Shown: positions 1 through 10,271, numbered from the stretch's first letter. The stretch: DNA of 64,000 bases from Multivorans sp965232105 (GCA_965232105.1 OZ246956.1:1922001-1986000); one strand, 5' to 3'. The notes: a model not told the origin generated them from the sequence alone. Numbers and translations are program-made.

Positions 1-1
1 C

Positions 2-1288
<1,287 letters not shown>

Positions 1289-1291
1289 TCC

Positions 1292-2092
1292 TCAGGCCTT
1301 GCGCCGCGAACCCGGCGCCGGCGGTGTCTCGGGCGCTCCGGCGAAGCACTGGGCCATGCCCATCCACTCGGTGGCGATCGGTCCCTCGACGTCGAGCGAG
1401 GTGTCGGCGACGTTGCGTACCTGGGTGACGACCTGGGCGAAGTCGACGGCCTTGCCGGTGATCCGGTTCGCCGTTTCGTCCGCGTTCCAGGTCCAGACGG
1501 CGCCGGATGGGGCAGTCAGGTGGAGGGCCGGAACGGTGTCGGGGACCTCCATGCCGCGGACCGCGTAGGTCCAGCCGAAGGTGTTGAGTCCCAGGAAGAC
1601 GATGTTCCGGATCCGGTCGGTCTCTTCCCGGTCGAGTCCGAGCAGGTCGAAGACCTCCTGGGCGTGCGCCCAGGTCTCCATCTGCCGGGCGGTGATCGAG
1701 CTGCGCGCGCTCATCGGCGGTCCGAACCACTCGACGCGCATCCTCGGATCGACGCCCTCGAGGCGTTCGCACATCTCCGGGTAGTACTCACGCCAGGCGT
1801 CATAGACGGCGCGGTTGCGCTTGCCTTCGAGCCATTCGTCGGTCAGCTCGAGCAGGGTGAGCTGGCCCCGCCGGGCGGCCATGAACTGCTTGAAGTCGTC
1901 GAACGCGGCCTGATCGTGGATCGATGCGTCGGCGGCGTAGTTGAAGATGTGGAGGTGAGCGACGACATCGTGGATGGTCCACTCCTTGAACAGTGTGGCG
2001 CGATCGAAGTCGTCGTCCGACAGTGGCGCCAGGATCTCGGCCAGACAGTCGCACTCGGCTCGGAAATCAGCGATCTGCGTGAAGCTGCTCAA
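1292..2092 (-). CDS. MDMPI/DinB-like metal-binding protein (TIGR03084 type)
   Basis: A 266-residue soluble protein with the mycothiol-dependent maleylpyruvate isomerase N-terminal (DinB-like) four-helix fold. Visible signatures are the N-terminal segment WTIHDVVAHLHIFNYAAD and the later ITARQMETWAHAQEVFDLLG, which carry the His residues expected to bind a divalent metal. The overall pattern, including TFGWTYAVRGMEVP, resembles the TIGR03084 subfamily. The substrate is unknown; members are often linked to thiol-dependent isomerisation or hydrolysis. It is the last gene of a minus-strand run, 18 bases after the D-aminoacylase-like gene, so co-transcription is likely. The residues after about 245 are low-complexity and poorly conserved. 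Confidence 0.8.
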   Translation of the reverse strand: MSSFTQIADFRAECDCLAEILAPLSDDDFDRATLFKEWTIHDVVAHLHIFNYAADASIHDQAAFDDFKQFMAARRGQLTLLELTDEWLEGKRNRAVYDAWREYYPEMCERLEGVDPRMRVEWFGPPMSARSSITARQMETWAHAQEVFDLLGLDREETDRIRNIVFLGLNTFGWTYAVRGMEVPDTVPALHLTAPSGAVWTWNADETANRITGKAVDFAQVVTQVRNVADTSLDVEGPIATEWMGMAQCFAGAPETPPAPGSRRKA

Positions 2093-2110
2093 CTCGTCTC
2101 CTTTCTCGCT

Positions 2111-3730
2111 CTAGCGGCGGATCGGCCGGCCGGGCCGGTTGCCGGTGGTCTCGCCGCCGTCGAACACGAGTTCGCCGTTGACCCAGACCTTCTCGATTCC
2201 CACGGAGGGTACATGCGGTTCCTCGTACGTCGAGCGGTCGATGACCGTCTCCGGGTCGAACAGGACCAGGTCAGCGTAGTGGCCCTCCCGGATCGCGCCG
2301 CGTTCCGTGATCCCCAGGTGCTGGGCCGAGAGCGACGTGATCTTCCGCACGCCCTCCTCGAGACTGACGACTTTGCGGTCGCGAACGTAGTGACCGAGAA
2401 ACCGCGTGAAGGCCCCGAACCCGCGCGGGTGCGAACCGGCAAGCCCGCCGTCGGTGCAGATCACGGTGTGCGCCCAGGCCATGATGGCTTCGATGTCGGG
2501 TTCGTCCATCGCGAAGCCCAGCATGGGGGATTCGCCGCCCGCCTCGGTGTCGGCCTTGAGCAGCTCCATCAGGGTCGTTTCCGGGTCTGAGCCACGGATC
2601 TCGGCGATCTCGGCGAGGGTCAAGCCGTTGTAGGCCGGTTCCGGCAGGAAGTCCGGGAGCAGGACGTCGTCAGGCGACAGCAGGTCGGCGAGGATGTACT
2701 CCGCGCCGTCCCGCCGGTCGAGATCGCGGTCGGGGAACACGGTCGTCAGCCAGGTGAAGGATGTCGCCCAGGCGCGGTAAGGGTAGATGTCCGCCGTGAT
2801 CTCGACCCCTGAAGCGCGGGCCTCGTCCAGGATGGCGATCAGGCGCTCAGCCTGGCCCCACCAACGGTTCATCGCGAGCTTGATGTGGGTGACCTGCACG
2901 GGGAGTTGAGCCTCGCGGCCGATATGGATGATCTCCTCGATCGCTTCCCAGAAGTACCGGTCTTCGCTGCGGATGTGGCTGATGTAGCGGCCTCCGTGGG
3001 CGGCGGCCACTCGCGCGAGTTCCACGACTTCCTCGGTCCTGGCGAAGGACCCGGGGTCGTACTCCAGCCCGGAGGAGAGGCCCAGGGCGCCGGCTTCGAG
3101 CTCGGCACGGAGCAGGTCCGCCATCGCGGCCACCTCTTCCGGTGTGGCGTGGCGCATGTAGTCCTCGCCCATGACCTCGCTTCGGAGCGTCCCGAAACCG
3201 GCGAAGGACGCGACGTTGACGGCGGGGGGTGCCGTATCGAGCTCGGCGAAGAACTCCGCCAGCGGATGCTGCTGGCCCCCGTCCTGCCCGGCCACGATCG
3301 TCGTGATGCCCTGGTTGACCGCCGCCAGCGCGTCCGGCAGCTCGGGCAGCCTGAAGTCGTGGTGACTGTGGACGTCGATGAACCCGGGCGCCAGGACGAG
3401 GCCGTCCGCGTCGACGACGGTGTCGTCGGTGGACGGGTCGAAGTCGCCCATGGTGGCGATGCGGTCGCCGGCGATGCGTACGTTCACGTTTCTTGACGGA
3501 CCGCCGCTGCCGTCGATGACGCGGGCGTTGACGATGACCGTCGCGGCGGGGTCTGTGGGTGCACAGGCTGCGAGGGCGAGGCAGATGCCGGCCAGGAGCG
3601 CCGCTGCGGAAAGGAGCGAGGCTGCCGCCTCGCGTGTCTTCCTCCCGTTCGCCGCCGCTCTGCGGCGTCGCCCGGGTAAGCCGGCCGGAAGGCCGGCGCA
3701 CCCAGTGACGGAGTAGAGGCGTGCTCTCAT
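2111..3730 (-). CDS. N-acyl-D-amino-acid deacylase-family amidohydrolase, lipoprotein
   Basis: A 539-residue amidohydrolase of the D-aminoacylase family, which hydrolyses N-acyl-D-amino acids or related amides. Metal-site motifs are DVHSHHD, HIRSED, QVTHIK and ICTDGGLAGSHPRGFG near the end. The Cys that usually bridges metals (in VVGNCG-type segments) is absent: the place reads VAGQDGG, so metal binding may differ. The N-terminus has a lipobox (LALAAC), so it is probably a lipoprotein. The ATG at 3730 overlaps the stop of the S12 gene as ATGA, which fixes the start by translational coupling. The first 38 residues before the hydrophobic segment are read through a palindromic repeat (3613-3707), an unusually long basic n-region. 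The next gene follows after 18 bases. Confidence 0.88.
   Translation of the reverse strand: MRARLYSVTGCAGLPAGLPGRRRRAAANGRKTREAAASLLSAAALLAGICLALAACAPTDPAATVIVNARVIDGSGGPSRNVNVRIAGDRIATMGDFDPSTDDTVVDADGLVLAPGFIDVHSHHDFRLPELPDALAAVNQGITTIVAGQDGGQQHPLAEFFAELDTAPPAVNVASFAGFGTLRSEVMGEDYMRHATPEEVAAMADLLRAELEAGALGLSSGLEYDPGSFARTEEVVELARVAAAHGGRYISHIRSEDRYFWEAIEEIIHIGREAQLPVQVTHIKLAMNRWWGQAERLIAILDEARASGVEITADIYPYRAWATSFTWLTTVFPDRDLDRRDGAEYILADLLSPDDVLLPDFLPEPAYNGLTLAEIAEIRGSDPETTLMELLKADTEAGGESPMLGFAMDEPDIEAIMAWAHTVICTDGGLAGSHPRGFGAFTRFLGHYVRDRKVVSLEEGVRKITSLSAQHLGITERGAIREGHYADLVLFDPETVIDRSTYEEPHVPSVGIEKVWVNGELVFDGGETTGNRPGRPIRR
3613..3707 (-). repeat. Palindromic element, simple form (A1), inside the deacylase N-terminus
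   Basis: On the minus strand this begins CACTGGGTGCGCCGGCC, then a GC hairpin (3680-3696, CCGGCC/GGCCGG) and a tail that matches the right half of the double element at 6262-6442. It lies wholly inside codons 8 to about 39 of the deacylase gene, with no stop in that frame. Confidence 0.75.
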
Positions 3731-5316
3731 GGCACGTCGAGGGCAGGGAGCTTCTCGAACACGAGACCCCGCTCGGAGCCCGAACTCAGGCTGAACCCGG
3801 TGACTGCGCCGGACCCGTTGCGTTCGAACTCCAGCCGCGCCGGCGACGCCGCCCAACCGCGGCTCTCGAACTCGACCCGGAACTCGTCTTCGGCGACCGG
3901 CTGGACCTGAAGCGCGGGCTGCTGCTCGACGCGCACCGTGAGACCGGCATCCTCGACGGCGAACCGGTAGGTCGCGTCCAGCTCGGCGGAGAAGAAGCTG
4001 CCGGCGAACGCGGCCAGCTCGGCGGACGACAGGGATGGTGGGTCGGGTTGCTCCGCGGCCTCCTCCTTGTCGTCCTCGTCCTGCTCGTCCTCCTCGTCGC
4101 TCTCCGCGGGCCCAAACTGGTCCGCCAGGTAGTGGTCGGCAACGCGCCGCGCCAGCTCTCCGGGGTCTCCGTACTCGGCGTTGCAAGCGACCGCGATCGA
4201 CAGGCCCGGCTCCACGTAGCGCCTGAGTGCCGTCAGGAACCCCCAGGAGTGGCCGCCATGCCCCACGGTACGCAGGCCGCGATACTCGCCCAGGGTGATG
4301 CCGTGGGCGTACTCGATCGGTTCGCCGTCGTTGAGCGTCCCCTCCGTCAACATCGACTCGTGGATCGCGGGCTTCTCGGCGCCATGGAGATAGTCGTCCC
4401 AGCGCAGCAGGTCCTCCACCGTCGTGTAGAGCTGCCCGTCGCCGGCGATCTCGAAGTTGTAGTTGTGGACGATCCGCAGGTTGCCGGCATCGTCGCGGTG
4501 GTAGCCGGTGGCGCGCCGCGGCGTGATCTCCTCGCGGTCCTCGTACATCCGGCTTCCGTCCATCCCCAGCGGTTCGAAGATCCGCTCGCGGGCGAGCTCG
4601 CCGATCGACTTGCCGGCGGCGCGCTCCAGAGCGTGGGCCAGCAGCATGTAGCCGGTGTTGCTGTACGCGTAGCGCTCGCCCGGAGCGAACACCGGCGCGC
4701 GCTGCCGCGACATCATCGCGAGCAACTGCTCGCGCGAAACTGAGTAGTAGTCGCCGGCCCCGGCGAGGGGGAACAGGTTCAGATAGTCGCGCAGGCCGCC
4801 CGTGTGGAAGATAAGGTGCCGCAGAGTGACCGGCGACTCGTGCTCGGGGAGTTCCGGAAGCCACCTGCGGACGTCGTCGTCGAGGGAGACCGTCCCGTCG
4901 AGCGCCAGCATGTTGGCGACTGCGGCGACGAACTGCTTCGTCACCGAGGCGACGTCGAAGACCGTCCGCGGCGTGATCGGGATGTCGTAGTCGAGGTTGG
5001 CGTAGCCGTAACCGCGGGAATAGACGAACTCGCCGTCCCGCGCCACGGCGAGTGCGCATCCCGGCGAGCCGGGCTCGTCCCAGGCGGCGAAGATCGCGTC
5101 GATGGCGTCGTCGTCGGCTCCGGTTTCGACCCGCGCCTGAGGGACATCGTCGCCGTTCATGCAGGCAGCGGCGAACGCCAGGATGACTGCGGTGGCAAGG
5201 GCGGTAGAGCTTCCGGAACCCGGCGCTGCTCGCCGGATGCCGGCCAGAAGGCCGGCGCACCCAGTTTCTGCCTTGCAGGTTTGCAGGAAACGACGACAGA
5301 GAGTCACTTCGCCCAT
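3727..5316 (-). CDS. Serine hydrolase of the beta-lactamase/S12 family, secreted
   Basis: A 529-residue penicillin-binding-protein-like hydrolase. Catalytic motifs are SVTK (SxxK), YSN in ERYAYSNTGYML, and HGG in VGHGGHSWGF. A hydrophobic segment ending FAAAC suggests a lipoprotein or secreted protein. A very acidic linker (DEEDEQDEDDKEE) separates the catalytic domain from a C-terminal beta-rich domain of about 100 residues. The natural substrate is unknown; family members include D-aminopeptidases, esterases and beta-lactamases, and the adjacent D-aminoacylase-like gene suggests D-amino-acid or peptidoglycan peptide turnover (inference). The chosen ATG at 5316 overlaps the upstream gene end by 13 bases and is the only canonical start before the hydrophobic segment. 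Residues about 17-35 are encoded by a palindromic repeat. Confidence 0.86.
   Translation of the reverse strand: MGEVTLCRRFLQTCKAETGCAGLLAGIRRAAPGSGSSTALATAVILAFAAACMNGDDVPQARVETGADDDAIDAIFAAWDEPGSPGCALAVARDGEFVYSRGYGYANLDYDIPITPRTVFDVASVTKQFVAAVANMLALDGTVSLDDDVRRWLPELPEHESPVTLRHLIFHTGGLRDYLNLFPLAGAGDYYSVSREQLLAMMSRQRAPVFAPGERYAYSNTGYMLLAHALERAAGKSIGELARERIFEPLGMDGSRMYEDREEITPRRATGYHRDDAGNLRIVHNYNFEIAGDGQLYTTVEDLLRWDDYLHGAEKPAIHESMLTEGTLNDGEPIEYAHGITLGEYRGLRTVGHGGHSWGFLTALRRYVEPGLSIAVACNAEYGDPGELARRVADHYLADQFGPAESDEEDEQDEDDKEEAAEQPDPPSLSSAELAAFAGSFFSAELDATYRFAVEDAGLTVRVEQQPALQVQPVAEDEFRVEFESRGWAASPARLEFERNGSGAVTGFSLSSGSERGLVFEKLPALDVP
5221..5263 (-). repeat. Palindromic element, simple form (A2), inside the S12 hydrolase N-terminus
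   Basis: Minus-strand reading: AAACTGGGTGCGCCGGCC, short loop, GGCCGGCATC, then a CGGCG/CGCCG tail. It is read in frame as residues of the signal-peptide n-region of the S12 hydrolase. Confidence 0.75.
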
Positions 5317-6218
5317 TCTCGCAACTTCTCGAGCGTCGTCGTCGCGCCGCCGCAGACGATGACCAGGACGGACTCGAAGTCCTTGAGCTCCGGCGCGCCG
5401 TCGTACACGACGGCGAGCGAGGCACCGCACGCCGGCTCCACGACCACGCGGTGGTCATCGAGGAACCGTTGACATGCCGACACGGCGGCGCGGTCCGAGA
5501 CCACGACGCTCCGAAGCGGGTGATCCGTGGTGCAATCGAACGCTCGCTTGCAGATCTTCTTCGCACCCAGGGTGATCGCGAGGCTGGTGATGGCGGGCAG
5601 CTCGACCCGATGGCCCGCTCGCACGGACTGGGCCAGTGAGTCGGCGCCCTCCGTCTCGACCGCGATCACCGGGACATCGGACCAGCCGCTGCGCCGTAGC
5701 CCTTCCACGAGGCCGCACAGCAGCCCGCCCCCTCCGACGGAGACGACCACGGCGTCGGGTCTCGTACCCGACCGCGCGACCTCGTCCACCAGGCTGGCAT
5801 GTCCCTGCCAGACGAGAGGATCGTCGAATGGATGGACCAGGACGTCGGACTCCCCGACCGTCGACATGGCGAGTTCGTTCGCTTCCTGCCAGGAATCGCC
5901 GTGGACGATGACTTCGGCGCCCTCGTGCCGGATAAGGGCCCTGGCCAGGTCGGATGTCGTCTCGGGCACCACGATGAGGACCGGGACCGAAAGATGGCGC
6001 CCGGCGTAGGCCACCGCGATCCCCGCGTTGCCGCCGGAGGACGAGATCAGGCGTGCGGCGCCACGCCGAACGTACTCCTGGCAGGCCGCGCCGATGCCGC
6101 GGATCTTGAACGAGCCGGGTGGCTGCAGCGCGTCGAGCTTGAGCCAGATGTTGCGCTCTGCAGCGATGGTCAGTGGCCGCGACTCGAAGAGCGGCGTTTC
6201 GATGTGCAGGGGTTTCAT
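5304..6218 (-). CDS. PLP-dependent L-serine/threonine dehydratase-like enzyme
   Basis: A 304-residue fold-type II PLP enzyme, close in length to the animal-type single-domain serine dehydratase. The PLP lysine is in PPGSFKIRG, the phosphate-side loop is SSSGGNAG, and the glycine loop is SVGGGGLLCGL. It should convert L-serine or L-threonine to the 2-oxoacid and ammonia. No C-terminal ACT regulatory domain is present, so allosteric control by isoleucine is not expected. It is the first gene of the four-gene minus-strand set (dehydratase, S12 hydrolase, deacylase, MDMPI-like), which together could release and deaminate amino acids; that pathway idea is inference. The ATG at 6218 directly precedes the conserved start MKPLHIETPLFES. 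Confidence 0.88.
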   Translation of the reverse strand: MKPLHIETPLFESRPLTIAAERNIWLKLDALQPPGSFKIRGIGAACQEYVRRGAARLISSSGGNAGIAVAYAGRHLSVPVLIVVPETTSDLARALIRHEGAEVIVHGDSWQEANELAMSTVGESDVLVHPFDDPLVWQGHASLVDEVARSGTRPDAVVVSVGGGGLLCGLVEGLRRSGWSDVPVIAVETEGADSLAQSVRAGHRVELPAITSLAITLGAKKICKRAFDCTTDHPLRSVVVSDRAAVSACQRFLDDHRVVVEPACGASLAVVYDGAPELKDFESVLVIVCGGATTTLEKLREWAK

Positions 6219-6261
6219 CAGAGGTCGTGGTGGACCGTCACGTTAGCGGGTCGGCATCCGT

Positions 6262-6442
6262 CACTGGGTGCGCCGACGTCCCCGTCGGCTTTCCGGGAAG
6301 AACGGGCGAGGCGTCAGCCTCGCTCCTTGTCTCTGCCGCCTCAAAGCAAGGAGAGGCCTTCGGCCTCGCGATTCAAACTCGGTCGCCACCGCTCCGCGGC
6401 GTCGCCCGAGAGCCGACGGGGACGCCGGCGCACCTGGCAGTG
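6262..6442. repeat. Double palindromic element (A3): two inverted A units
   Basis: The left end reads CACTGGGTGCGCCGACGTC and the right end is its approximate inverse complement (GACGCCGGCGCACCTGGCAG). Each end carries a GC hairpin (GCCGACG...CGTCGGC on the left), and the interior holds further GAGGC/GCCTC-type stems. This is the head-to-head arrangement expected of REPIN-like or MITE-like elements. It fills the gap between the convergently read 3' end of the cytochrome gene and the dehydratase start. Confidence 0.85.
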
Positions 6443-6445
6443 CGA

Positions 6446-8026
6446 CTAGGGCCCCGCGGACGCCGCGGTCGCGTCGCCGACCGGCATGGCAAACAGCGGC
6501 ACCCTTTGCGGTTGATCGGTATCGGTGCCGATGGTGACCGTTCCCTGGAGCTGACCCTGCTCGTTGAGCCGCCCCTCGATCACGGTGGTCGTGGCGCTCG
6601 CGTTGAGGGTGGGGAACTGGGTCGTGATCCTCAGCTCGTCGCCCTGCCATTCGAAGTCGTCGAGGACGATGGAGTAGATGCCGCCCATGTAGAGCCAGCC
6701 CTCGCCTTCGCGCGGAACGTGAAAGCCCATGAAGGCGCCGGACACGTAGGAGTTTCTCGCCGGGTGGAGTGCCAGGAGGTCGATGATCTGCTCCCTCTGG
6801 TTCTGCTGCTCGAAGAGGACGCCTTCCTTCTGGGTGACCTCGATGAAGCCGTTGAACATCTCGCTGAACGTGTCGCCGCGATAGATGATCTCCTTCGTCG
6901 GGTCCGGATTGGCAGGGTTGTCCTCGGAGTTGTCCCAGACGGCGGTGACGTCGAGGCGGCTGCCGGCCGGAATGTCGACCGGCTTCGTCGGGTAGTACAG
7001 CCACTGCCAGTTGTAGTCGTACTTCGGCACGTCCAGGAGGGTCTCGGTGGAGCCGTCCGGGTAGGTGACGACGTAGGTCATCTCCTTGCCGCGTACGTGC
7101 ATGTGCGGGCTGAAGGCGAGGATCTGCGCGTCCTTGTCGAACAGGTAGTGGGCGTTCTCGGCGTGGTGGCCGGCCCCGGGCGGAATGCGCAGGCCCGTGT
7201 TGGTCACCGGAATCGTGATGACTTCCTTCTGGAGCTCGCCCTCGCCAAAGTGGAGGCCGATCCGCGAGGCGTCGCGGGTCGCTTCGCCGATCGGGTGGTA
7301 GTGCTGGTCGACGATGATGCGGATCTTCGAGCCGAAGCGGCGGCCGACGCCGTCCGGGAAGACGTAGGGCGGCATGCCGGCCGTCCAGATGCCGAGGACG
7401 CCGGAGGCGGCGGGATCGCCTTCGTTCAGCTCGCTCACATAGGTCGTGAGGAAGTGGTGCGTGACGCGCGAGTCTTCCGGCAGGAACTCGATCGCGCGGA
7501 CCCAGCGCGGCTCGCCGAGGTCGACCTCGATTACCTGCTGCGGGAAGAGATCGTCACCCTCGGCCGGCACTTCGATGCTGTCGAGCGTGACGACGTGGTC
7601 GGGCTCGCCGAGCTTCCAGCCGGTGGGGAAGGTCGGCGCTTCGGGAAGGTCGGCGGGGTCGCCCTGCGGGGCTCCCGCCTTGGCCCAATCGACGATCTTC
7701 TCGATCTCGCTGTCGGTGAGCGAGATGTCGTTCGACCAGACGTGCCTGTCGGAGTCGCCGCTCCACGGCGGCATGTCGCGGTTCTCCACGGCGCGGGCGA
7801 TCGAGCGGGCCCACGGCCGGGCCTCCCGGTACGTCATGAGGGACATCGGGGCGATCTCGCCGGCCCGATGGCACTGCACGCAGTTCTTGAAGAAGATCGG
7901 TGCGACGTCGCGGCTGTAGGTCGGCGCGTCAGCGGCCGCGGCCGGGGAGGCGGCGACGAGGGCGAAGGCGAGCGTTGCCAAAGGGACGAGGGTCGCCGTC
8001 GAGGTGCGGTTGGCTCTGTGATTCAT
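6446..8026 (-). CDS. Cytochrome c / copper monooxygenase (PHM)-like fusion, secreted
   Basis: A 526-residue exported protein. After a Sec signal peptide (to about AAAADAP) comes a c-type heme motif CVQCH at about residue 49, then a region resembling copper type II ascorbate-dependent monooxygenases such as peptidylglycine alpha-hydroxylating monooxygenase. Candidate copper ligands are in THHFLTTYVSE, DQHYHPIG and SPHMHVRGKEM. Such fusions are common in environmental Gram-negative genomes, but the substrate is not known. It is expected in the periplasm, with the heme as electron entry. A second, shorter paralogue lies at 52505-53863. The start MNHRANRTST is the only ATG before the signal peptide. 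Confidence 0.85.
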   Translation of the reverse strand: MNHRANRTSTATLVPLATLAFALVAASPAAAADAPTYSRDVAPIFFKNCVQCHRAGEIAPMSLMTYREARPWARSIARAVENRDMPPWSGDSDRHVWSNDISLTDSEIEKIVDWAKAGAPQGDPADLPEAPTFPTGWKLGEPDHVVTLDSIEVPAEGDDLFPQQVIEVDLGEPRWVRAIEFLPEDSRVTHHFLTTYVSELNEGDPAASGVLGIWTAGMPPYVFPDGVGRRFGSKIRIIVDQHYHPIGEATRDASRIGLHFGEGELQKEVITIPVTNTGLRIPPGAGHHAENAHYLFDKDAQILAFSPHMHVRGKEMTYVVTYPDGSTETLLDVPKYDYNWQWLYYPTKPVDIPAGSRLDVTAVWDNSEDNPANPDPTKEIIYRGDTFSEMFNGFIEVTQKEGVLFEQQNQREQIIDLLALHPARNSYVSGAFMGFHVPREGEGWLYMGGIYSIVLDDFEWQGDELRITTQFPTLNASATTTVIEGRLNEQGQLQGTVTIGTDTDQPQRVPLFAMPVGDATAASAGP

Positions 8027-8127
8027 CGTGCGCCTCAGCTTGGTTGGTTGGGGTGCTCGTGGTTTGGCGGATCGTATCGGAGACAGCGGACGCCTCGCTC
8101 CTTATCCCTCCGCGCCGCGCCCAAACC

Positions 8128-10197
8128 TCAGACGACGGGCGAGACCTCGACTCGATCGACACCAAGCCGCCCTTCCTCGATCACCAGGCCGACGGCTCCG
8201 CAATCGAGTGCGTCGTCGGTCGCTTCGACGAGCCGCTCGCCGTCGACCCTGCCGACGAGCCGGTTGCCACAGACCTCAAGGGTCAACTCGTATGTCTCAC
8301 CGAGGCGCCACTCGACATCGGCTTCGGCCAGTACTTCCTCCCCGTGCAGCATGCGCACGATCTGCACGCGGTTCCCGGGAGCCAGGAAGAGGCCGTAGAA
8401 GCGCGTCAGCCCCTGGACCCGGGCGGCGACGCCGGCCCTCCTGACCAGGTGCGGCGTCACCTCCGCGGTCACGCAGTAGTCGCGCCACTCGCGGGTTCCC
8501 TGCATCAGCAAACCCATGCCGGCGTTCTGGACCAGCCGGAACATCTCGAATCCCTTGGTCAGCAGGTCGACGCCGTTGACCCAGGCGCGATGCCACATCG
8601 TGCCCCGGTGGCGGGGGCGTTCGAGTCGAAACTCCGGCGCACCCGACCACTTGAGTGCCTCAAGGCAGACGCCTTCGGCCGGCCCTTCGACACGGACGCC
8701 GACGGAGAAGACAGGCCCGGGCAGCGCCGGGACGGTGAACGACACGCGCCGGCTCTCGCCGGCCGCCAGCTCGACGGTGTCGTCGTCGAACGTCACGGTC
8801 TCGTCGTCCTCGCCGTAGCAGGAGAGATAGACGTTGGCCCGTGCGCCGTCCGCCTGGGCGCCGAGGGTCGCTTCGACGGTCTGGCCGGGAAAGATCCGCG
8901 GCGACGCGAGCAGTTGGTAGACGCGGTTCTCGTACCACTTCGCGGTCTCCAGCGACGGAATGAAGACGGGAGACCCGACTCGGGCCTCGCCCCCCGCGTC
9001 GATGCGCAGGGCGCGCTCGCCGGAGGGCAGGGCGACGTTGCCAACTTCCGCCTCGCCGTCCGCAACCTGGAACCCCTGCACCGAGCCGGGGAAGGAGAAA
9101 TGGAACTGGGCGCCGTCCCTGGGCCCCCAGGCTTCCTGGCCGGCGAGGCCGCGTCCCATGTTGATCACGTGCAGCGCTTCACTGGCGCAGTCGCTGATCG
9201 CACGGCCGCCGTCGGCGGTCGGCATGTAGAGGCGGTCGGCCACCGGGCCGCGCCAGTCGAGACCTTTCTGTAGCCCGGCGTCGATCCCGGCCAGCCCCTC
9301 CTTGATTCCCAGCAGGCAGCCGACGTTGCCGGAATTACAGTCGGTGTCCCAGCCGCAGGTGTTCACGATCTTCAGCGTCTCGGCGAAGTCGCCCTCGCCG
9401 TGGAGCAGGGCGAGAATGATCAGGCCGTGGTTGGGGACCATGTGGCAGTTGCCGCCGAACTTGTCGTAGCCGTAGCGCTCGGCGAGCCGGGCGCGCGCCC
9501 GGCGCCAGTCACTGTCCCGGGCGTGCCGGTCGCGCAGATCGCCGATCATCGTCGCGATGACGGAGTCCGGCGGGATGTAGCCGAGGGCGGTGTCGAGGAG
9601 CTTGTCGGTGTCCCGTTCGACGAACGCCATCGACTCCATCGCGGCGAGGACGCGAGCGCCGTACACCGCTTCGCCGTCGTGGCTGACACGCGCGGCGGCG
9701 TCAGCGAGGCGGATCGCGAGGTCCGGATCGCCGGGAGCGACCATCGCCCAGCCGTCGATGAAGATCTGGGCGCCGATCTGCTCCGCCACGACCTTGCCGT
9801 TCCGTTCCATCGAGCCGCTCTCCGGCGCCTCGATTCCGCTCTTGAGACGAAGATACGCCGTGTGCTCGGTGGAGTTGCCGAGGCCGCCCCACCACAGCAC
9901 CGTGCGCTCCCGGATCAGGTAGTTGAGCCAGGTCTCGCCGACCTCCCGCGAACTGAGGTCGGCGCCCGAACCGTGATCCTCGAGCGCCCGCAGGAAGGTG
10001 AAGGTCCCCGAGATGTCGTCGTCGGTGACGATCAGGGGAACGTCGAGCCGGTCGTGAACGTAGTACTCGATGTCGCCGAGCCGCTTCTGGATCCACTCGT
10101 AGGGCCAGCCCTCGAATGGTCGACCGAGGTAGACGCCGATGACCTTGCCGAGGACGCCGGCGTAGACGCGGTCCGCGTAGTCGGGGGGTAGCTTCAT
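8128..10197 (-). CDS. ADP-ribosylglycohydrolase-family protein with C-terminal beta domain
   Basis: A 689-residue protein. Residues 1 to about 350 match the ADP-ribosylglycohydrolase (DraG/ARH-like) fold, with metal-binding motifs TDDDISGTFTFL and GWDTDCNSGNVG. Residues about 360-689 form a beta-rich region that looks like a concanavalin/LamG-type carbohydrate-binding fold (for example RDYCVTAEVTPH, RFYGLFLAPGN, NRLVGRVDGERL). In bacteria this two-part architecture is often seen in presumed glycoside-processing enzymes and not in protein de-ADP-ribosylation, so the reaction is uncertain. No signal peptide is visible. RBS-like AGGAG lies a few bases before the ATG. It is divergent from the ATPase gene at 10272. 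Confidence 0.85.
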   Translation of the reverse strand: MKLPPDYADRVYAGVLGKVIGVYLGRPFEGWPYEWIQKRLGDIEYYVHDRLDVPLIVTDDDISGTFTFLRALEDHGSGADLSSREVGETWLNYLIRERTVLWWGGLGNSTEHTAYLRLKSGIEAPESGSMERNGKVVAEQIGAQIFIDGWAMVAPGDPDLAIRLADAAARVSHDGEAVYGARVLAAMESMAFVERDTDKLLDTALGYIPPDSVIATMIGDLRDRHARDSDWRRARARLAERYGYDKFGGNCHMVPNHGLIILALLHGEGDFAETLKIVNTCGWDTDCNSGNVGCLLGIKEGLAGIDAGLQKGLDWRGPVADRLYMPTADGGRAISDCASEALHVINMGRGLAGQEAWGPRDGAQFHFSFPGSVQGFQVADGEAEVGNVALPSGERALRIDAGGEARVGSPVFIPSLETAKWYENRVYQLLASPRIFPGQTVEATLGAQADGARANVYLSCYGEDDETVTFDDDTVELAAGESRRVSFTVPALPGPVFSVGVRVEGPAEGVCLEALKWSGAPEFRLERPRHRGTMWHRAWVNGVDLLTKGFEMFRLVQNAGMGLLMQGTREWRDYCVTAEVTPHLVRRAGVAARVQGLTRFYGLFLAPGNRVQIVRMLHGEEVLAEADVEWRLGETYELTLEVCGNRLVGRVDGERLVEATDDALDCGAVGLVIEEGRLGVDRVEVSPVV

Positions 10198-10230
10198 GCT
10201 CCCTGCTCCTGTTGGAGTGAACTGGGCATT

Positions 10231-10258
10231 CTTGAAGTGTCACTTCCGTTCATCATGA
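10231..10258. promoter_or_regulatory. Putative operator/promoter with 13-bp palindrome between divergent genes
   Basis: In the 74-base gap between the divergent ADP-ribosylglycohydrolase and ATPase genes there is a perfect palindrome GAAGTGTCACTTC (10234-10246, arms of 6 around one T). It overlaps a weak -35-like TTGAAG, with TGATAA-like bases further on toward the ATPase gene. A regulator could bind here; none is adjacent. Confidence 0.3.
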
Positions 10259-10271
10259 TAACTTGCGCCAC

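Noticed and set aside
2111..5566. A single 1151-residue minus-strand protein spanning deacylase, S12 gene and beyond
   Set aside because: The upper part is out of frame with the S12 hydrolase and has no homology; the ATGA junction at 3727-3730 shows that the deacylase is a separate gene.
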